Shown: piece after piece, positions 1 through 7,214 of the stretch
Numbering within the stretch: position 1 is the stretch's first letter
How the letters are laid out: every line of letters starts with the position of its first letter
Assembly: GCF_001984035.1 (NCBI RefSeq)
Contig: NZ_CP019449.1
Coordinates: 4,097,501 to 4,161,500 of the forward strand
Reading direction: 5' to 3'
Source: Sphingopyxis sp. QXT-31
GTDB lineage: Bacteria; Pseudomonadota; Alphaproteobacteria; Sphingomonadales; Sphingomonadaceae
DNA: 64,000 nt
Made by a program: the position numbers and the translations under genes
The notes under the pieces: generated by a model
Told to the model about the DNA's origin: nothing
Seen by the model: only the letters and a program-made list of their open reading frames with translations
Database searches by the model: none

Positions 1-1014
1 GTGGGTTCGGGGACCGACAACGCGCCGCGCAACATACGCACCGCGCGCTATGCGACCGCGATCGCCAAGGCGGCGGTCGGATCGCGGCTGTCGCTCGCCG
101 CGCCGATGGCGGTCCACGACAATCTACAGGAGAGACTGACGATGCTGATGCAGGAAGATATTTCCAAGAAGCGCGGGCTGGTGGGCCGGTTGCTGGTCGG
201 CGGCGCGACGCTGGCGGTGCTCGCGACGACCGCGACGCTGGTTCCCGCGGGGATCGCGAGCGCCACCGCGCAGAGCGACGTGCCCGCGCCGTCGGCTCCC
301 CCGGCGCCGCCCGAGGCCCCCGACGCGCCGGCGGCACCCGAAGCGCCCGAGGTGATCACCGACGCGCACCGCGTGATGATCTTCACCAGCGATGACGACG
401 GCGAGGGTGAAGCGCAGGCCGACGATGGCAAGAAGAAGCGCGAAGTGCACCGCATCGTGATCCGCAATGGCGAGATCAAGGACGGCGAGGGCAATGTCAT
501 GACCTTCGCGCCCGGCGACGCCAAGGTGAAGCGCTTCGAAATGCGCATGCCGGGCGCGCTGTCGCGCGACGACATCCTCGCGACGCTGAAGGAACAGGGC
601 ATCACCGGCGCACAGGCCGACGCGATCGCCGACAAGCTGGAAGCGAAGCGCAAGAAGCAGTTCGCCTTTGCCCCGATGCCGCCGATGGCGCCGCTGCCCC
701 CCATGCCGCCCATGCCGCCGATGAACTGGCAGTCGGTCGACGGCAAATCCTTCGGCTTCGCGCAGTGCGGCAAGGGCCAGGCGCCGATGCCGCTGGTCAA
801 CCGCGACGACAAGGACGGCAAGAAGCACAGCCGCGTGATGATGGTCCGTTGCGGCACCCCGGGCGACAAGGCGGCGCAGCTGTCGGCGCTCAAGAAAGCG
901 CGCGAGCAGTTCGCCGAGGGCCGGGCGTCGACGAGCATGAGCGATGAGATCCGCGCCAAGGTCACCGCCGACCTCGACAAGGCGATCGCCGAACTCGAGA
1001 AGAATTCGGACTGA
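1..1014 (+). CDS. M56 (BlaR1-type) sensor peptidase, C-terminal part
   Basis: The gene is open at the window edge and its 5' end is missing. The first ~50 residues (RYATAIAKAA, then APMAVHDNLQERLTML) match the region just after the peptidase core of M56/BlaR1-like proteins. A transmembrane helix follows at about residues 61-90 (VGRLLVGGATLAVLATTATL). The rest should lie outside the membrane: a Pro/Ala/Glu-rich linker, a charged region with a DDGEGEAQADDGKKKREVHR stretch, a Met-Pro repeat (about 226-242), and a helical tail. In this family the protein senses a signal and cleaves a BlaI-type repressor. A blaI gene would be expected just upstream, outside the window. The zinc site cannot be checked. 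The family call is inferred from the short N-terminal piece. Confidence 0.65.
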   Translation: MGSGTDNAPRNIRTARYATAIAKAAVGSRLSLAAPMAVHDNLQERLTMLMQEDISKKRGLVGRLLVGGATLAVLATTATLVPAGIASATAQSDVPAPSAPPAPPEAPDAPAAPEAPEVITDAHRVMIFTSDDDGEGEAQADDGKKKREVHRIVIRNGEIKDGEGNVMTFAPGDAKVKRFEMRMPGALSRDDILATLKEQGITGAQADAIADKLEAKRKKQFAFAPMPPMAPLPPMPPMPPMNWQSVDGKSFGFAQCGKGQAPMPLVNRDDKDGKKHSRVMMVRCGTPGDKAAQLSALKKAREQFAEGRASTSMSDEIRAKVTADLDKAIAELEKNSD

Positions 1015-1306
1015 GACCTGACGGCTTTGACGCGGGCACCTTCTCCCCGGTGGGGGCTCGCGGCAGGGGCGGGGAAAGGGAGCGGGCAACCGCTCCCTTT
1101 TTTCGTGGGCGGCACCAGTGATTTCCCAGGCTGCCCTCAATTTCCGTTCGTGTCGAGCGTAGGCCAGGCACGCGAAGGCACGCGCTCGCCATGGGTGTCT
1201 CGACTTCGCTCGACACGAGCGGGATTTATAACTCTAGCTGACGGTAACGCCCCAAAAACCACCGCCACCCCTTTCGCTCCACCCCCCGCAATGCCACATA
1301 GGCGGC
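1015..1306. other. Intergenic region with one dispersed repeat
   Basis: This stretch of about 290 bases between the M56 tail and the MBL-fold gene contains one copy of the TCGACTTCGCTCGACA repeat (listed separately). It is followed by a C-rich segment before the next start. I see no convincing gene in it. Confidence 0.6.
1144..1226. repeat. Dispersed palindromic repeat, family 1, copy A
   Basis: The right arm (GTGTCTCGACTTCGCTCGAC) is identical to the right arms at 57.3, 60.6 and 61.8 kb. The left arm begins CGTTCGTGTCGAGCG but then diverges (taggccagg), so the hairpin is partly decayed. It lies downstream of one + strand gene and upstream of the next. Confidence 0.85.
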
Positions 1307-2227
1307 ATGAGCGACGACAAGCCCTGGCCCGACAGCATCCGCGCCGGCGAGTGCGAGCAGCACGAGCCGCTGGTGCGGCGCGTGCTCGCGCCCAATCCCT
1401 CGCCCTATACCTTCACCGGCACCCAGACCTGGCTGGTCGGTGCCGGCCGCGACGTCGCGGTGATCGACCCCGGCCCGACGGGCAGCGGGATGAGCGTCGG
1501 CGATCCGCCCGACGCCAATGGCCAGGGCCATGTCGACGCGATCCTGCGCGCGGTGGAGGGCCAGCGCGTCGCCGCGATCCTCTGCACGCACACCCACCGC
1601 GACCACAGCCCCGCCGCGATGCCGCTGCGCGAAGCGACCGGGGCGCCGATCATCGGCTGTGCGCCGCTCGCGCTCCGCGACGACGGCCCGCGCGCCGATT
1701 CGGCCTTCGATCCCGACTATGCCCCCGACCGCGTGCTGGCGGACGGCGAGCGGATTTCGGGTGACGGCTGGACGATCGAGGCGGTCGCAACCCCCGGCCA
1801 CACCTCGAACCACCTCTGCTTCGCGCTCGTCGAGACCGGCGCGCTGTTCACCGGCGACCATGTCATGGCCTGGTCGACCAGCGTCGTCAGCCCGCCCGAC
1901 GGCGACATGGCGGCCTATATGGCCAGCCTGTCGAAGCTCTACGACCGCGGCGACCGCGTCTATTATCCCGCGCACGGGCCCGCGGTGACCAAGCCGCGCC
2001 AGCTCGTCCGCGGCATGCTCGGCCATCGCAAGCAGCGCGAACGGCAGATATTGCGGGAACTCGAAAAGGGCACAAGCGTCATCCCCGACATGGTCACGCA
2101 TATGTACAGGGGGCTCGACCCCCGCCTCACCGGGGCCGCCGGGCGCTCGGTGCTCGCGCATCTGCTGGACCTCGAACAGCGCGGCCGTGTTGCGCGCGAC
2201 GCCGACGAATGGCGGATCGTGGCATGA
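1307..2227 (+). CDS. MBL-fold metallo-hydrolase (LACTB2-like)
   Basis: The 306-residue protein carries the metallo-beta-lactamase zinc motif HTHRDH (H95, H97, D99, H100). Further metal-binding segments are ATPGHTSNH, FTGDHVM and YYPAHGP. The C-terminal ~70 residues (LVRGMLGHRKQRERQIL onward) form the winged-helix-like tail typical of LACTB2-type hydrolases. It probably hydrolyses a thioester, phosphoester or RNA-type bond in the cytoplasm, but the substrate cannot be read from sequence. Its stop codon overlaps the start of the DUF4230 gene as ATGA, so the two are likely co-transcribed and translationally coupled. Confidence 0.85.
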   Translation: MSDDKPWPDSIRAGECEQHEPLVRRVLAPNPSPYTFTGTQTWLVGAGRDVAVIDPGPTGSGMSVGDPPDANGQGHVDAILRAVEGQRVAAILCTHTHRDHSPAAMPLREATGAPIIGCAPLALRDDGPRADSAFDPDYAPDRVLADGERISGDGWTIEAVATPGHTSNHLCFALVETGALFTGDHVMAWSTSVVSPPDGDMAAYMASLSKLYDRGDRVYYPAHGPAVTKPRQLVRGMLGHRKQRERQILRELEKGTSVIPDMVTHMYRGLDPRLTGAAGRSVLAHLLDLEQRGRVARDADEWRIVA

Positions 2228-2838
2228 GCCGTTCGCTGTTTCGCGTCCTCATCCTTGCGGTGCTCGGCGTCGCTATGTTCCTCGGCTGGCGGGCCTGGCA
2301 GGATTGGCAGCGCGGCTACGATCCCGAGACCGTCGTCGCGGCGAGCCTGCAGGGCTTGCAGGAGCAGAATGTCCTGGTGCCCTTCACCGCGCGCTATGTT
2401 GCGGTGGTCACCTCGACGCAGAGCCGGCTGGGGCTGGAGGCGAAGAAGACGCTGATCATGCCGGGGACGGTGCGCTACGAACTCGATCTCGCCAAGCTGA
2501 AGCAGTCCGATCTCGATTGGGATGCGGCGACGGGCGCGCTGACGGTGACGCTGCCGCCGCTGCGGCTCGCGGGTCCCGAAATCGACCTGAATGCGATCAG
2601 CGAATTTCGCGACGGCACGATCCTGCTGACCTTGACCGACGCCGAAAAGACGCTCGACGCGGCGAACCGCAAGGCGGCGCAGGCCGAGCTGATCAAGCAG
2701 GCGAAGGGCGCGACGCCGATGCGGCTGGCCCAAGGTGCGGCGCGGAACGCGGTTCAGCAGAGCTTCGCGATGCCGCTGAAGGCCGCGGGGATCGACGCGA
2801 AGGTGACCGCGCGTTTCGCCAGCGACCCTGCGTCGTGA
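2224..2838 (+). CDS. DUF4230 domain protein
   Basis: The 204-residue protein has an N-terminal signal anchor (VLILAVLGVAMFLGWRAW). Its exposed domain resembles DUF4230: the VPFTARYVAVVTS strand, the TLIMPGTVRYELDL core, and a region ending in DGTILLTLTD. I chose the ATG at 2224 because it overlaps the upstream stop as ATGA; an in-frame ATG at 2209 is also possible. Function is unknown. Members are membrane-tethered proteins facing the periplasm. It sits between the MBL hydrolase and nadA. Confidence 0.7.
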   Translation: MSRSLFRVLILAVLGVAMFLGWRAWQDWQRGYDPETVVAASLQGLQEQNVLVPFTARYVAVVTSTQSRLGLEAKKTLIMPGTVRYELDLAKLKQSDLDWDAATGALTVTLPPLRLAGPEIDLNAISEFRDGTILLTLTDAEKTLDAANRKAAQAELIKQAKGATPMRLAQGAARNAVQQSFAMPLKAAGIDAKVTARFASDPAS

Positions 2839-2915
2839 TTGCCCCGCCGCGAGGCGACGTGTAGAGGGCGCCCAGTCCCCAATGGCGGGGGGCAAAAGCC
2901 ACATAAGGAAAAGCC

Positions 2916-3905
2916 ATGACTGCTCCCGTCCGCGAAAATCTTACCGGCCTCGACCTGCGCGCCGAAATCGACCGCCTCCGCAAGGAGCGCAACGCCGTCA
3001 TCCTCGCGCATTATTACCAGAAGCCCGAGATCCAGGATCTCGCCGATTTTGTCGGCGACAGCCTCGAACTGTCGCGCAAGGCCGCCGACACCGACGCCGA
3101 CGTCATCGCCTTCTGCGGGGTCAAGTTCATGGCTGAGACCGCGAAGATCCTGAGCCCCGAGAAGATCGTCATCCTGCCCGATATGGATGCCGGCTGCAGC
3201 CTCGAGGACAGCTGTCCGCCCGAGCAGTTCGCGCGCTTCCGCGCCAAGCACCCCGATCATATCGCGCTGACCTACATCAACTGCTCTGCGGCGGTGAAGG
3301 CGCTCAGCGACATCATCGTCACCTCGTCGAGCGCCGAGACGATCATCAGTCAGATCCCCGAGGACCAGCCGATCATCTTCGGTCCCGACCGCCACCTCGG
3401 CGGCTATCTCAACCGCAAGTTCGGGCGCGAGATGCTGCTGTGGCCGGGGGTGTGCATCGTGCACGAGGCGTTCAGCGAGACCGAGCTCCTGAAGTTGAAA
3501 GCGCAGCACCCCGGCGCACCGGTCGCGGCGCACCCCGAATGCCCGCCGCACATCGTCGACCACGCCGATTATGTCGGCTCGACCAGCGGCATATTGCAGT
3601 TCGCCAAGACCTTCCCCGGCGACACGCTGATCGTCGCGACCGAGCCGCACATCATCCACCAGATGGAGCTGGCGCTGCCCGAGAAGAATTTCATCGGCGC
3701 GCCGGGCGCCGACGGCAACTGCAACTGCAACATCTGCCCCTATATGGCGCTCAACACGATGGAGAAGCTCTACATCGCGCTCCGCGACCTCCAGCCGTGG
3801 ATCGAGATGGACGAAGAGCTTCGCCTTGCCGCGCGCAAGAGCCTCGACCGGATGCTCGAAATGGCGTCGGGGACGGTGGGCAAGGGCGACCTCGGCCGCC
3901 CCTGA
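2916..3905 (+). CDS. nadA: Quinolinate synthase
   Basis: NadA condenses iminoaspartate (made by L-aspartate oxidase, NadB) with dihydroxyacetone phosphate to give quinolinate in de novo NAD synthesis. The 329-residue protein has full family length. The segments AHYYQKPEIQ, AFCGVKFMAETAKIL, WPGVCIVHEAF and GNCNCNICPYM hold the conserved cysteines that bind the 4Fe-4S cluster (C67, C180 and one of the cluster at 269-274). The start at 2916 has a nearby AAGGAAA ribosome-binding site. No nadB or nadC is present in the window. The stop codon overlaps the first of six GANTC sites downstream. Confidence 0.97.
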   Translation: MTAPVRENLTGLDLRAEIDRLRKERNAVILAHYYQKPEIQDLADFVGDSLELSRKAADTDADVIAFCGVKFMAETAKILSPEKIVILPDMDAGCSLEDSCPPEQFARFRAKHPDHIALTYINCSAAVKALSDIIVTSSSAETIISQIPEDQPIIFGPDRHLGGYLNRKFGREMLLWPGVCIVHEAFSETELLKLKAQHPGAPVAAHPECPPHIVDHADYVGSTSGILQFAKTFPGDTLIVATEPHIIHQMELALPEKNFIGAPGADGNCNCNICPYMALNTMEKLYIALRDLQPWIEMDEELRLAARKSLDRMLEMASGTVGKGDLGRP

Positions 3906-4056
3906 GTCGAGTCGCATCCGAGTCGATCTTTCGAAACACTGAGTCGCATCGTAAATTCACCCGCACTCGACGTCGCGGCGAGTCCGAAAATGCTGCAGCC
4001 GTGTTACAAAAATGCTGCAACGAATCCGCTAATTGCTAATACCGGACTTATCCACA
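3904..4056. promoter_or_regulatory. GANTC cluster, direct repeat and DnaA box after nadA
   Basis: GAGTC occurs at 3904, 3909, 3920, 3941 and 3980, and GAATC at 4022, which is six CcrM methylation sites in 123 bases. GAGTCGCATC is repeated at 3909 and 3941. AAAATGCTGCA is repeated at 3987 and 4009, 22 bases apart (about two helical turns). A perfect DnaA box, TTATCCACA, lies at 4048-4056. The stretch is AT-richer than its surroundings. It looks like a cell-cycle or replication-linked control region; this function is inference. Confidence 0.45.
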
Positions 4057-4285
4057 GTCGGCGGCGCAATCGGGGGCATTTCGCTGCAATTTTTGTTGGC
4101 GGGCCCGGCGAGTCATGTCAGCTTCCAATCATCGGACGACGGAGACGACGGACCGCCGGGACAGGAAGGCAGGTTGCAAGACCAGCCGGAGAAGAACGGA
4201 CCGGATCGACGAGGAAGTGGACCGATACCTGATCACGGAACGCCGCGATTCCCACGAGTTGAGGCGGACCCGAGCAGGATAGGAA
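4057..4285. other. Gene-poor stretch, possible short ORF
   Basis: No recognised gene lies here. A short open frame at 4115-4285 (56 codons, starting MSASNHRTTE and ending ELRRTRAG) has weaker third-position GC than real genes in the window and no clear ribosome-binding site. It may be the 5' part of the structured transcript described next. Confidence 0.3.
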
Positions 4286-4536
4286 ATGCAGTCCATCGCT
4301 TGGACGGCGACTGCTTCGGCAGACGCAAGAAGAGATGATGAAGGGCTTTCCAGGTGCGGCCGGCCCCCGAAAGGGGGCCGACCAAACCATCGCCGGATAG
4401 CTCCGGACCGCGCCGCAAGCATCGTTTTGCGGGCTGCCGATCGCAAGAGAGGTGGACCGGGATGAGGCGAGCGGGCAGCGACCGGAAGGATACCGGATAG
4501 TGGGGGTTGGCAGCGATGCCGGCCCCCATTTCGTTT
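4286..4536 (+). ncRNA. Candidate structured RNA (series of hairpins)
   Basis: Consecutive hairpins occupy this stretch. They are GTCCA/TGGAC (4291-4305), CTGC-TTCG-GCAG extended by GCG/CGC (4307-4326), CGGCCCCC-GAAA-GGGGGCCG (4361-4380), CCGGA-TAGC-TCCGG (4393-4406), CCGCAA/TTGCGG (4413-4432) and GCTGCC/GGCAGC (4433-4479). Two of the loops are the highly stable UUCG and GNRA tetraloops. The run ends in a strong intrinsic terminator. I do not recognise it as RNase P RNA, tmRNA, SRP RNA or 6S RNA. The 5' end is unknown. The RNA is inferred from structure only. Confidence 0.45.
4501..4536 (+). terminator. Intrinsic terminator
   Basis: TGGGGGTTGGC pairs with GCCGGCCCCCA (11 bp, two G-U pairs) around the loop AGCGAT, followed by TTTCGTTT. 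There is no protein gene just upstream that needs it, which supports an RNA transcript ending here. Confidence 0.6.
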
Positions 4537-4612
4537 GGGCGCGATGCGGCGAGAGGTCGGGCGAAGTCGTCGGCAGCGCGAGAATGTCCGGTTTCGGACG
4601 AAAAAGCGACAT

Positions 4613-4752
4613 CTATAGCATCGTCATCCTGAACTTGTTTCAGGATCCATGGTCCGCCGTTCCCTTTGGCGCTGCGCCGACGAGAGTGCGGGCCATGGAT
4701 GCTGAAACGAGTTCAGCATGACGAGATTGAGAGGGCAGCTCCCCACCCCAAA
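4613..4752 (+). repeat. Dispersed repeat, family 2, copy 1
   Basis: This ~140-base element is built from two hairpins, CCTGAAC/TTTCAGG and GCTGAA/TTCAGC, each flanked by CCATGGAT-type sequence, and ends in a C-rich tail. A second copy in the opposite orientation lies at 52542-52682 with about 80-85% identity by eye. The extension to 4790 is C-rich on this strand (runs of CCCC and CCCCCC). Confidence 0.85.
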
Positions 4753-5035
4753 GCCGACCCCCCAAAAAAACATCCCACCCCAAAAATTCTTCGGCCTGTG
4801 ATGCCTGTCACACCGCGGTCGCATGCGGCTGTTTATGCCCTGCTTGCGACCCGGAGAAGTTCCCCGATCGGAACTGATCCCACTTTCCCGGCCGCGCCCC
4901 GAGGGGCCGGCCGGGAACCTTTTGCTCCCGGGTCGATTGTGCAGACATTCGGTAAAACGAGCTTCGGACGCGATGAGGCGTCGCGGAAATCTTTCGGTGT
5001 GCGGCCCCGCTCGCCGGAACAAGAGGGAGTCTGTC
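4753..5035. other. Leader region upstream of the first GlsB/YeaQ gene
   Basis: No gene is evident. The stretch contains C-rich runs (4740-4790), a GGCCGCGCCCCGAGGGGCCGG hairpin-like segment near 4891-4911, and a possible stress promoter (listed separately). Confidence 0.4.
4914..4938 (+). promoter_or_regulatory. Possible EcfG-type (general stress) promoter
   Basis: GGAAC at 4914-4918 is followed after 15 bases by CGATT at 4934-4938. Alphaproteobacterial EcfG promoters have GGAAC, 16-17 bases, then CGTT, so the -10 is imperfect. The downstream gene belongs to a stress-response family, which makes the reading plausible. Confidence 0.3.
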
Positions 5036-5299
5036 ATGGGTATCATCGTTACGCTGATCGTCGGCGGGATCATCGGCTGGCTGGCGAGCATCGTCATGCG
5101 CACCGATGCGCAACAGGGGATCATCCTGAACGTCGTCGTCGGCATCGTCGGCGCATTTCTGGGCAATATTCTGGGCGGATTGTTCGGAATGGGCGCCAGC
5201 CTCAGCACCTTCAGCCCGATCGGCCTGCTGTGGGCCTTTATCGGCGCCGTCGTGTTGCTTGGCCTGATCAATCTGGTCCGCCGCGGCCGCGTCCGCTGA
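5036..5299 (+). CDS. GlsB/YeaQ/YmgE family membrane protein (first of two)
   Basis: The 87-residue protein is almost entirely hydrophobic, with three predicted membrane helices (about 2-20, 28-52, 62-82). It carries the family pattern GGIIGWLASIVM, then a second Gly-rich helix, and a basic tail LVRRGRVR. The family was once called transglycosylase-associated and is linked to stress in enterobacteria; the molecular role is not known. I chose the ATG at 5036 because of the upstream GAGGGAG ribosome-binding site and the match to family length. A paralogue follows 118 bases downstream. Confidence 0.9.
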   Translation: MGIIVTLIVGGIIGWLASIVMRTDAQQGIILNVVVGIVGAFLGNILGGLFGMGASLSTFSPIGLLWAFIGAVVLLGLINLVRRGRVR

Positions 5300-5302
5300 C
5301 GC

Positions 5303-5333
5303 TATGGCGGTGGTGCCCGGCGCCGCCGCCATA
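5303..5333 (+). terminator. Hairpin between the two GlsB/YeaQ genes
   Basis: TATGGCGG (5303-5310) pairs perfectly with CCGCCATA (5326-5333). There is no T-tract after it, so it may be an attenuating or mRNA-stabilising hairpin rather than a full terminator. Confidence 0.35.
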
Positions 5334-5417
5334 TCGCTAGGCGGTTCGGGATATTTGGTTTAACATTCGGGTCGCCTTATCGAAAAGGGCGCAGAAAATG
5401 ATCGTAGGGGGTCCTAT

Positions 5418-5687
5418 ATGACTTGGATTATCGCAATCATCATGGGCGGCATCATCGGCTGGCTCGCCAGCATCGTGATGCGCACCGACGCCCAGCAGGG
5501 CATTTTCCTGAACATCGTCGTCGGCTGTATCGGGTCGATCCTCGGCCGCTTCCTGTTCGGCAGCTTTCTGGGCGGCGGGCATTTGCGCGGCGATGCCTTC
5601 GATCCGATGACCCTGCTCACCGCTTTCCTCGGCGCGGTACTTCTGCTTGGCATCGTCAACCTGATCAGGCGCGGTCGCGTGCGCTGA
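5418..5687 (+). CDS. GlsB/YeaQ/YmgE family membrane protein (second copy)
   Basis: The 89-residue paralogue of the preceding protein keeps the same core: IIGWLASIVMRTDAQQGI is identical, as is the RRGRVR end. The middle loop differs (SFLGGGHLRGDAFDPM). Three hydrophobic helices are again predicted. The tandem arrangement points to local duplication followed by divergence of the exposed loop. The start has a GGGGGT sequence upstream. A strong terminator ends the unit 35 bases after the stop. Confidence 0.9.
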   Translation: MTWIIAIIMGGIIGWLASIVMRTDAQQGIFLNIVVGCIGSILGRFLFGSFLGGGHLRGDAFDPMTLLTAFLGAVLLLGIVNLIRRGRVR

Positions 5688-5721
5688 TCGCGCAGCCATA
5701 GCGGCCTTTCGGGGCCGGTCC

Positions 5722-5757
5722 AAAAAGGGCGGTCGGCGCATGCCGGCCGCCTTTTTT
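5722..5757 (+). terminator. Intrinsic terminator
   Basis: GGCGGTCGGC and GCCGGCCGCC form a 10-bp stem (one G-U pair) with loop GCAT, preceded by AAAAA and followed by TTTTTT. It closes the GlsB/YeaQ pair. Confidence 0.9.
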
Positions 5758-5968
5758 CATGCCTTAATGCGCTGGAATATTGCGGCAAACGGGCCTAAGA
5801 AGCGCCGCGCCGGTGAAGCGGCGCGGTCGCGTTTCTCCCCCCTTGTCAGGGGTGATTTAATTGGGTAATACACCGTTGAACAGGCCGAGGGTCCGGGGCG
5901 CTTGGGCGCTGCGCGGAACCGAGGGCGTGCGGCATGGGATGGCCGGCGGCGGGACAGAGGAAATAGAC

Positions 5969-7174
5969 GTGAACTACGAGCGGAAAGTGGACGCGATGGA
6001 CAGTCTGGCGGGGTATCATGACGAGAGCGACAACCGGCGTCGCCGAACCCGGCTGATCATCGCGGTAGTGCTGATCGTCGTGGCGCTGGCCGCGGCCTGG
6101 TTCGCCTTTTCGTCGGGCAAGGGCGATGGTGCAGCGACCGCCGGCGGCGCCCCGGGGGCTGCGGGCAAGGGCGGCGACAGCGTCCCGAACATCACCGTCG
6201 TCATCCCCGGCCGCCAGTCCGTGCAGGCGACGATTTCGGCCAATGGCACGATCGCCGCGCGGCGCGAGATGCCGATCGGCATCGCCGGCGAGGGCGGTCA
6301 GGTCGTGCGCGTGCTGGTCGAACCCGGCCAGTGGGTCGGCGCCGGCCAGACGCTCGCGGTGATCGACCGCGCGGTCCAGACGCAGCAGGCGTCGGCGCTC
6401 GCCGCGTCGATCCGCGTCGCGCAGGCGGACGCCAGCCTGGCGCAGGCCGAGCTCGAACGCGCCGAGGCGCTGGTGTCGCGCGGCTTCATTTCCAAGGCCG
6501 ACATGGACCGCAAGCGCGCCACGCGCGACGCCGCGAACGCGCGCGTCCGCGTCGCGCAGGCGCAATATGCCGAGGCGCAGGCGCGCAACACCCGGCTCAA
6601 CATCGTAGCGCCCGCCGCGGGACTGGTGCTGACGCGCCAGGTCGAACCGGGCCAGGTCGTCGGCGCGGGCAGCGGCGTGCTGTTCCGCATGGCGCGCGGC
6701 GGCGAGATGGAGATGATGGCGCAGATGGCCGAAGCCGACCTGCAACGCGTCCCTGTCGGAACGCGCGCAACGGTTACACCCGTGGGCACCGACCTCAACA
6801 TCGCGGGTCAGGTGTGGCAGGTCGCGCCGGTGATCAACGCCGACACGCGCCAGGGCATGGTCCGCATCGCGATCCCCTACAGCAGCGCGTTGCGCCCCGG
6901 CGGCTTCGCCGACGCGCGGCTGATCGCAGGGTCGACCGAAGCGCCGCTGCTGCCCGAGAGCGCAGTGCAGAGCGGTCCCGAGGGCAATTTCGTGCTGGTC
7001 GTCGGCAAGGACAACAAGATCGAGCGCAAGCCGGTGAAGGTCGGCGCGGTCAGCGATGACGGCGTGTCGATCGCATCGGGGCTGACGGGCAACGAGCGCG
7101 TCGTGGTGCTCGCCGGCGCGTTCCTGAATGTCGGCGACACCGTGAAGCCCGTGCTGCAGAAATCGTCGCAATAA
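5969..7174 (+). CDS. RND efflux periplasmic adaptor (membrane fusion protein)
   Basis: The protein links an inner-membrane RND pump to an outer-membrane channel. It has a cytoplasmic stretch and one membrane anchor (about residues 30-48, LIIAVVLIVVALAAAWFAF). Then come the barrel-sandwich/lipoyl half (EGGQVVRVLVEPGQWVGAGQ), a coiled-coil hairpin (about 135-200, rich in AQAELERAE), the second lipoyl half (IVAPAAGLVLTRQVEPGQVV), and the beta-barrel and membrane-proximal domains. I prefer the GTG at 5969, which has AGAGGAAA just upstream, over earlier in-frame starts. It lies 40 bases before the pump gene. No TolC-type gene is in the window. Confidence 0.9.
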   Translation: MNYERKVDAMDSLAGYHDESDNRRRRTRLIIAVVLIVVALAAAWFAFSSGKGDGAATAGGAPGAAGKGGDSVPNITVVIPGRQSVQATISANGTIAARREMPIGIAGEGGQVVRVLVEPGQWVGAGQTLAVIDRAVQTQQASALAASIRVAQADASLAQAELERAEALVSRGFISKADMDRKRATRDAANARVRVAQAQYAEAQARNTRLNIVAPAAGLVLTRQVEPGQVVGAGSGVLFRMARGGEMEMMAQMAEADLQRVPVGTRATVTPVGTDLNIAGQVWQVAPVINADTRQGMVRIAIPYSSALRPGGFADARLIAGSTEAPLLPESAVQSGPEGNFVLVVGKDNKIERKPVKVGAVSDDGVSIASGLTGNERVVVLAGAFLNVGDTVKPVLQKSSQ

Positions 7175-7214
7175 GAGCCACCCGGCAGGCACCCCGCACA
7201 AAGGCGTTTGAGTC

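Noticed and set aside
4048..4056. The DnaA box as part of the chromosome origin
   Set aside because: There is only one perfect box, no dnaA, hemE or parAB gene nearby, and no row of AT-rich repeats, so an origin is not supported. A regulatory or titration site is more likely.
4115..4285. A 56-codon open frame with an Arg/Asp/Glu-rich product
   Set aside because: Third-position GC is low for this genome and no ribosome-binding site is visible; it may be part of an RNA transcript.
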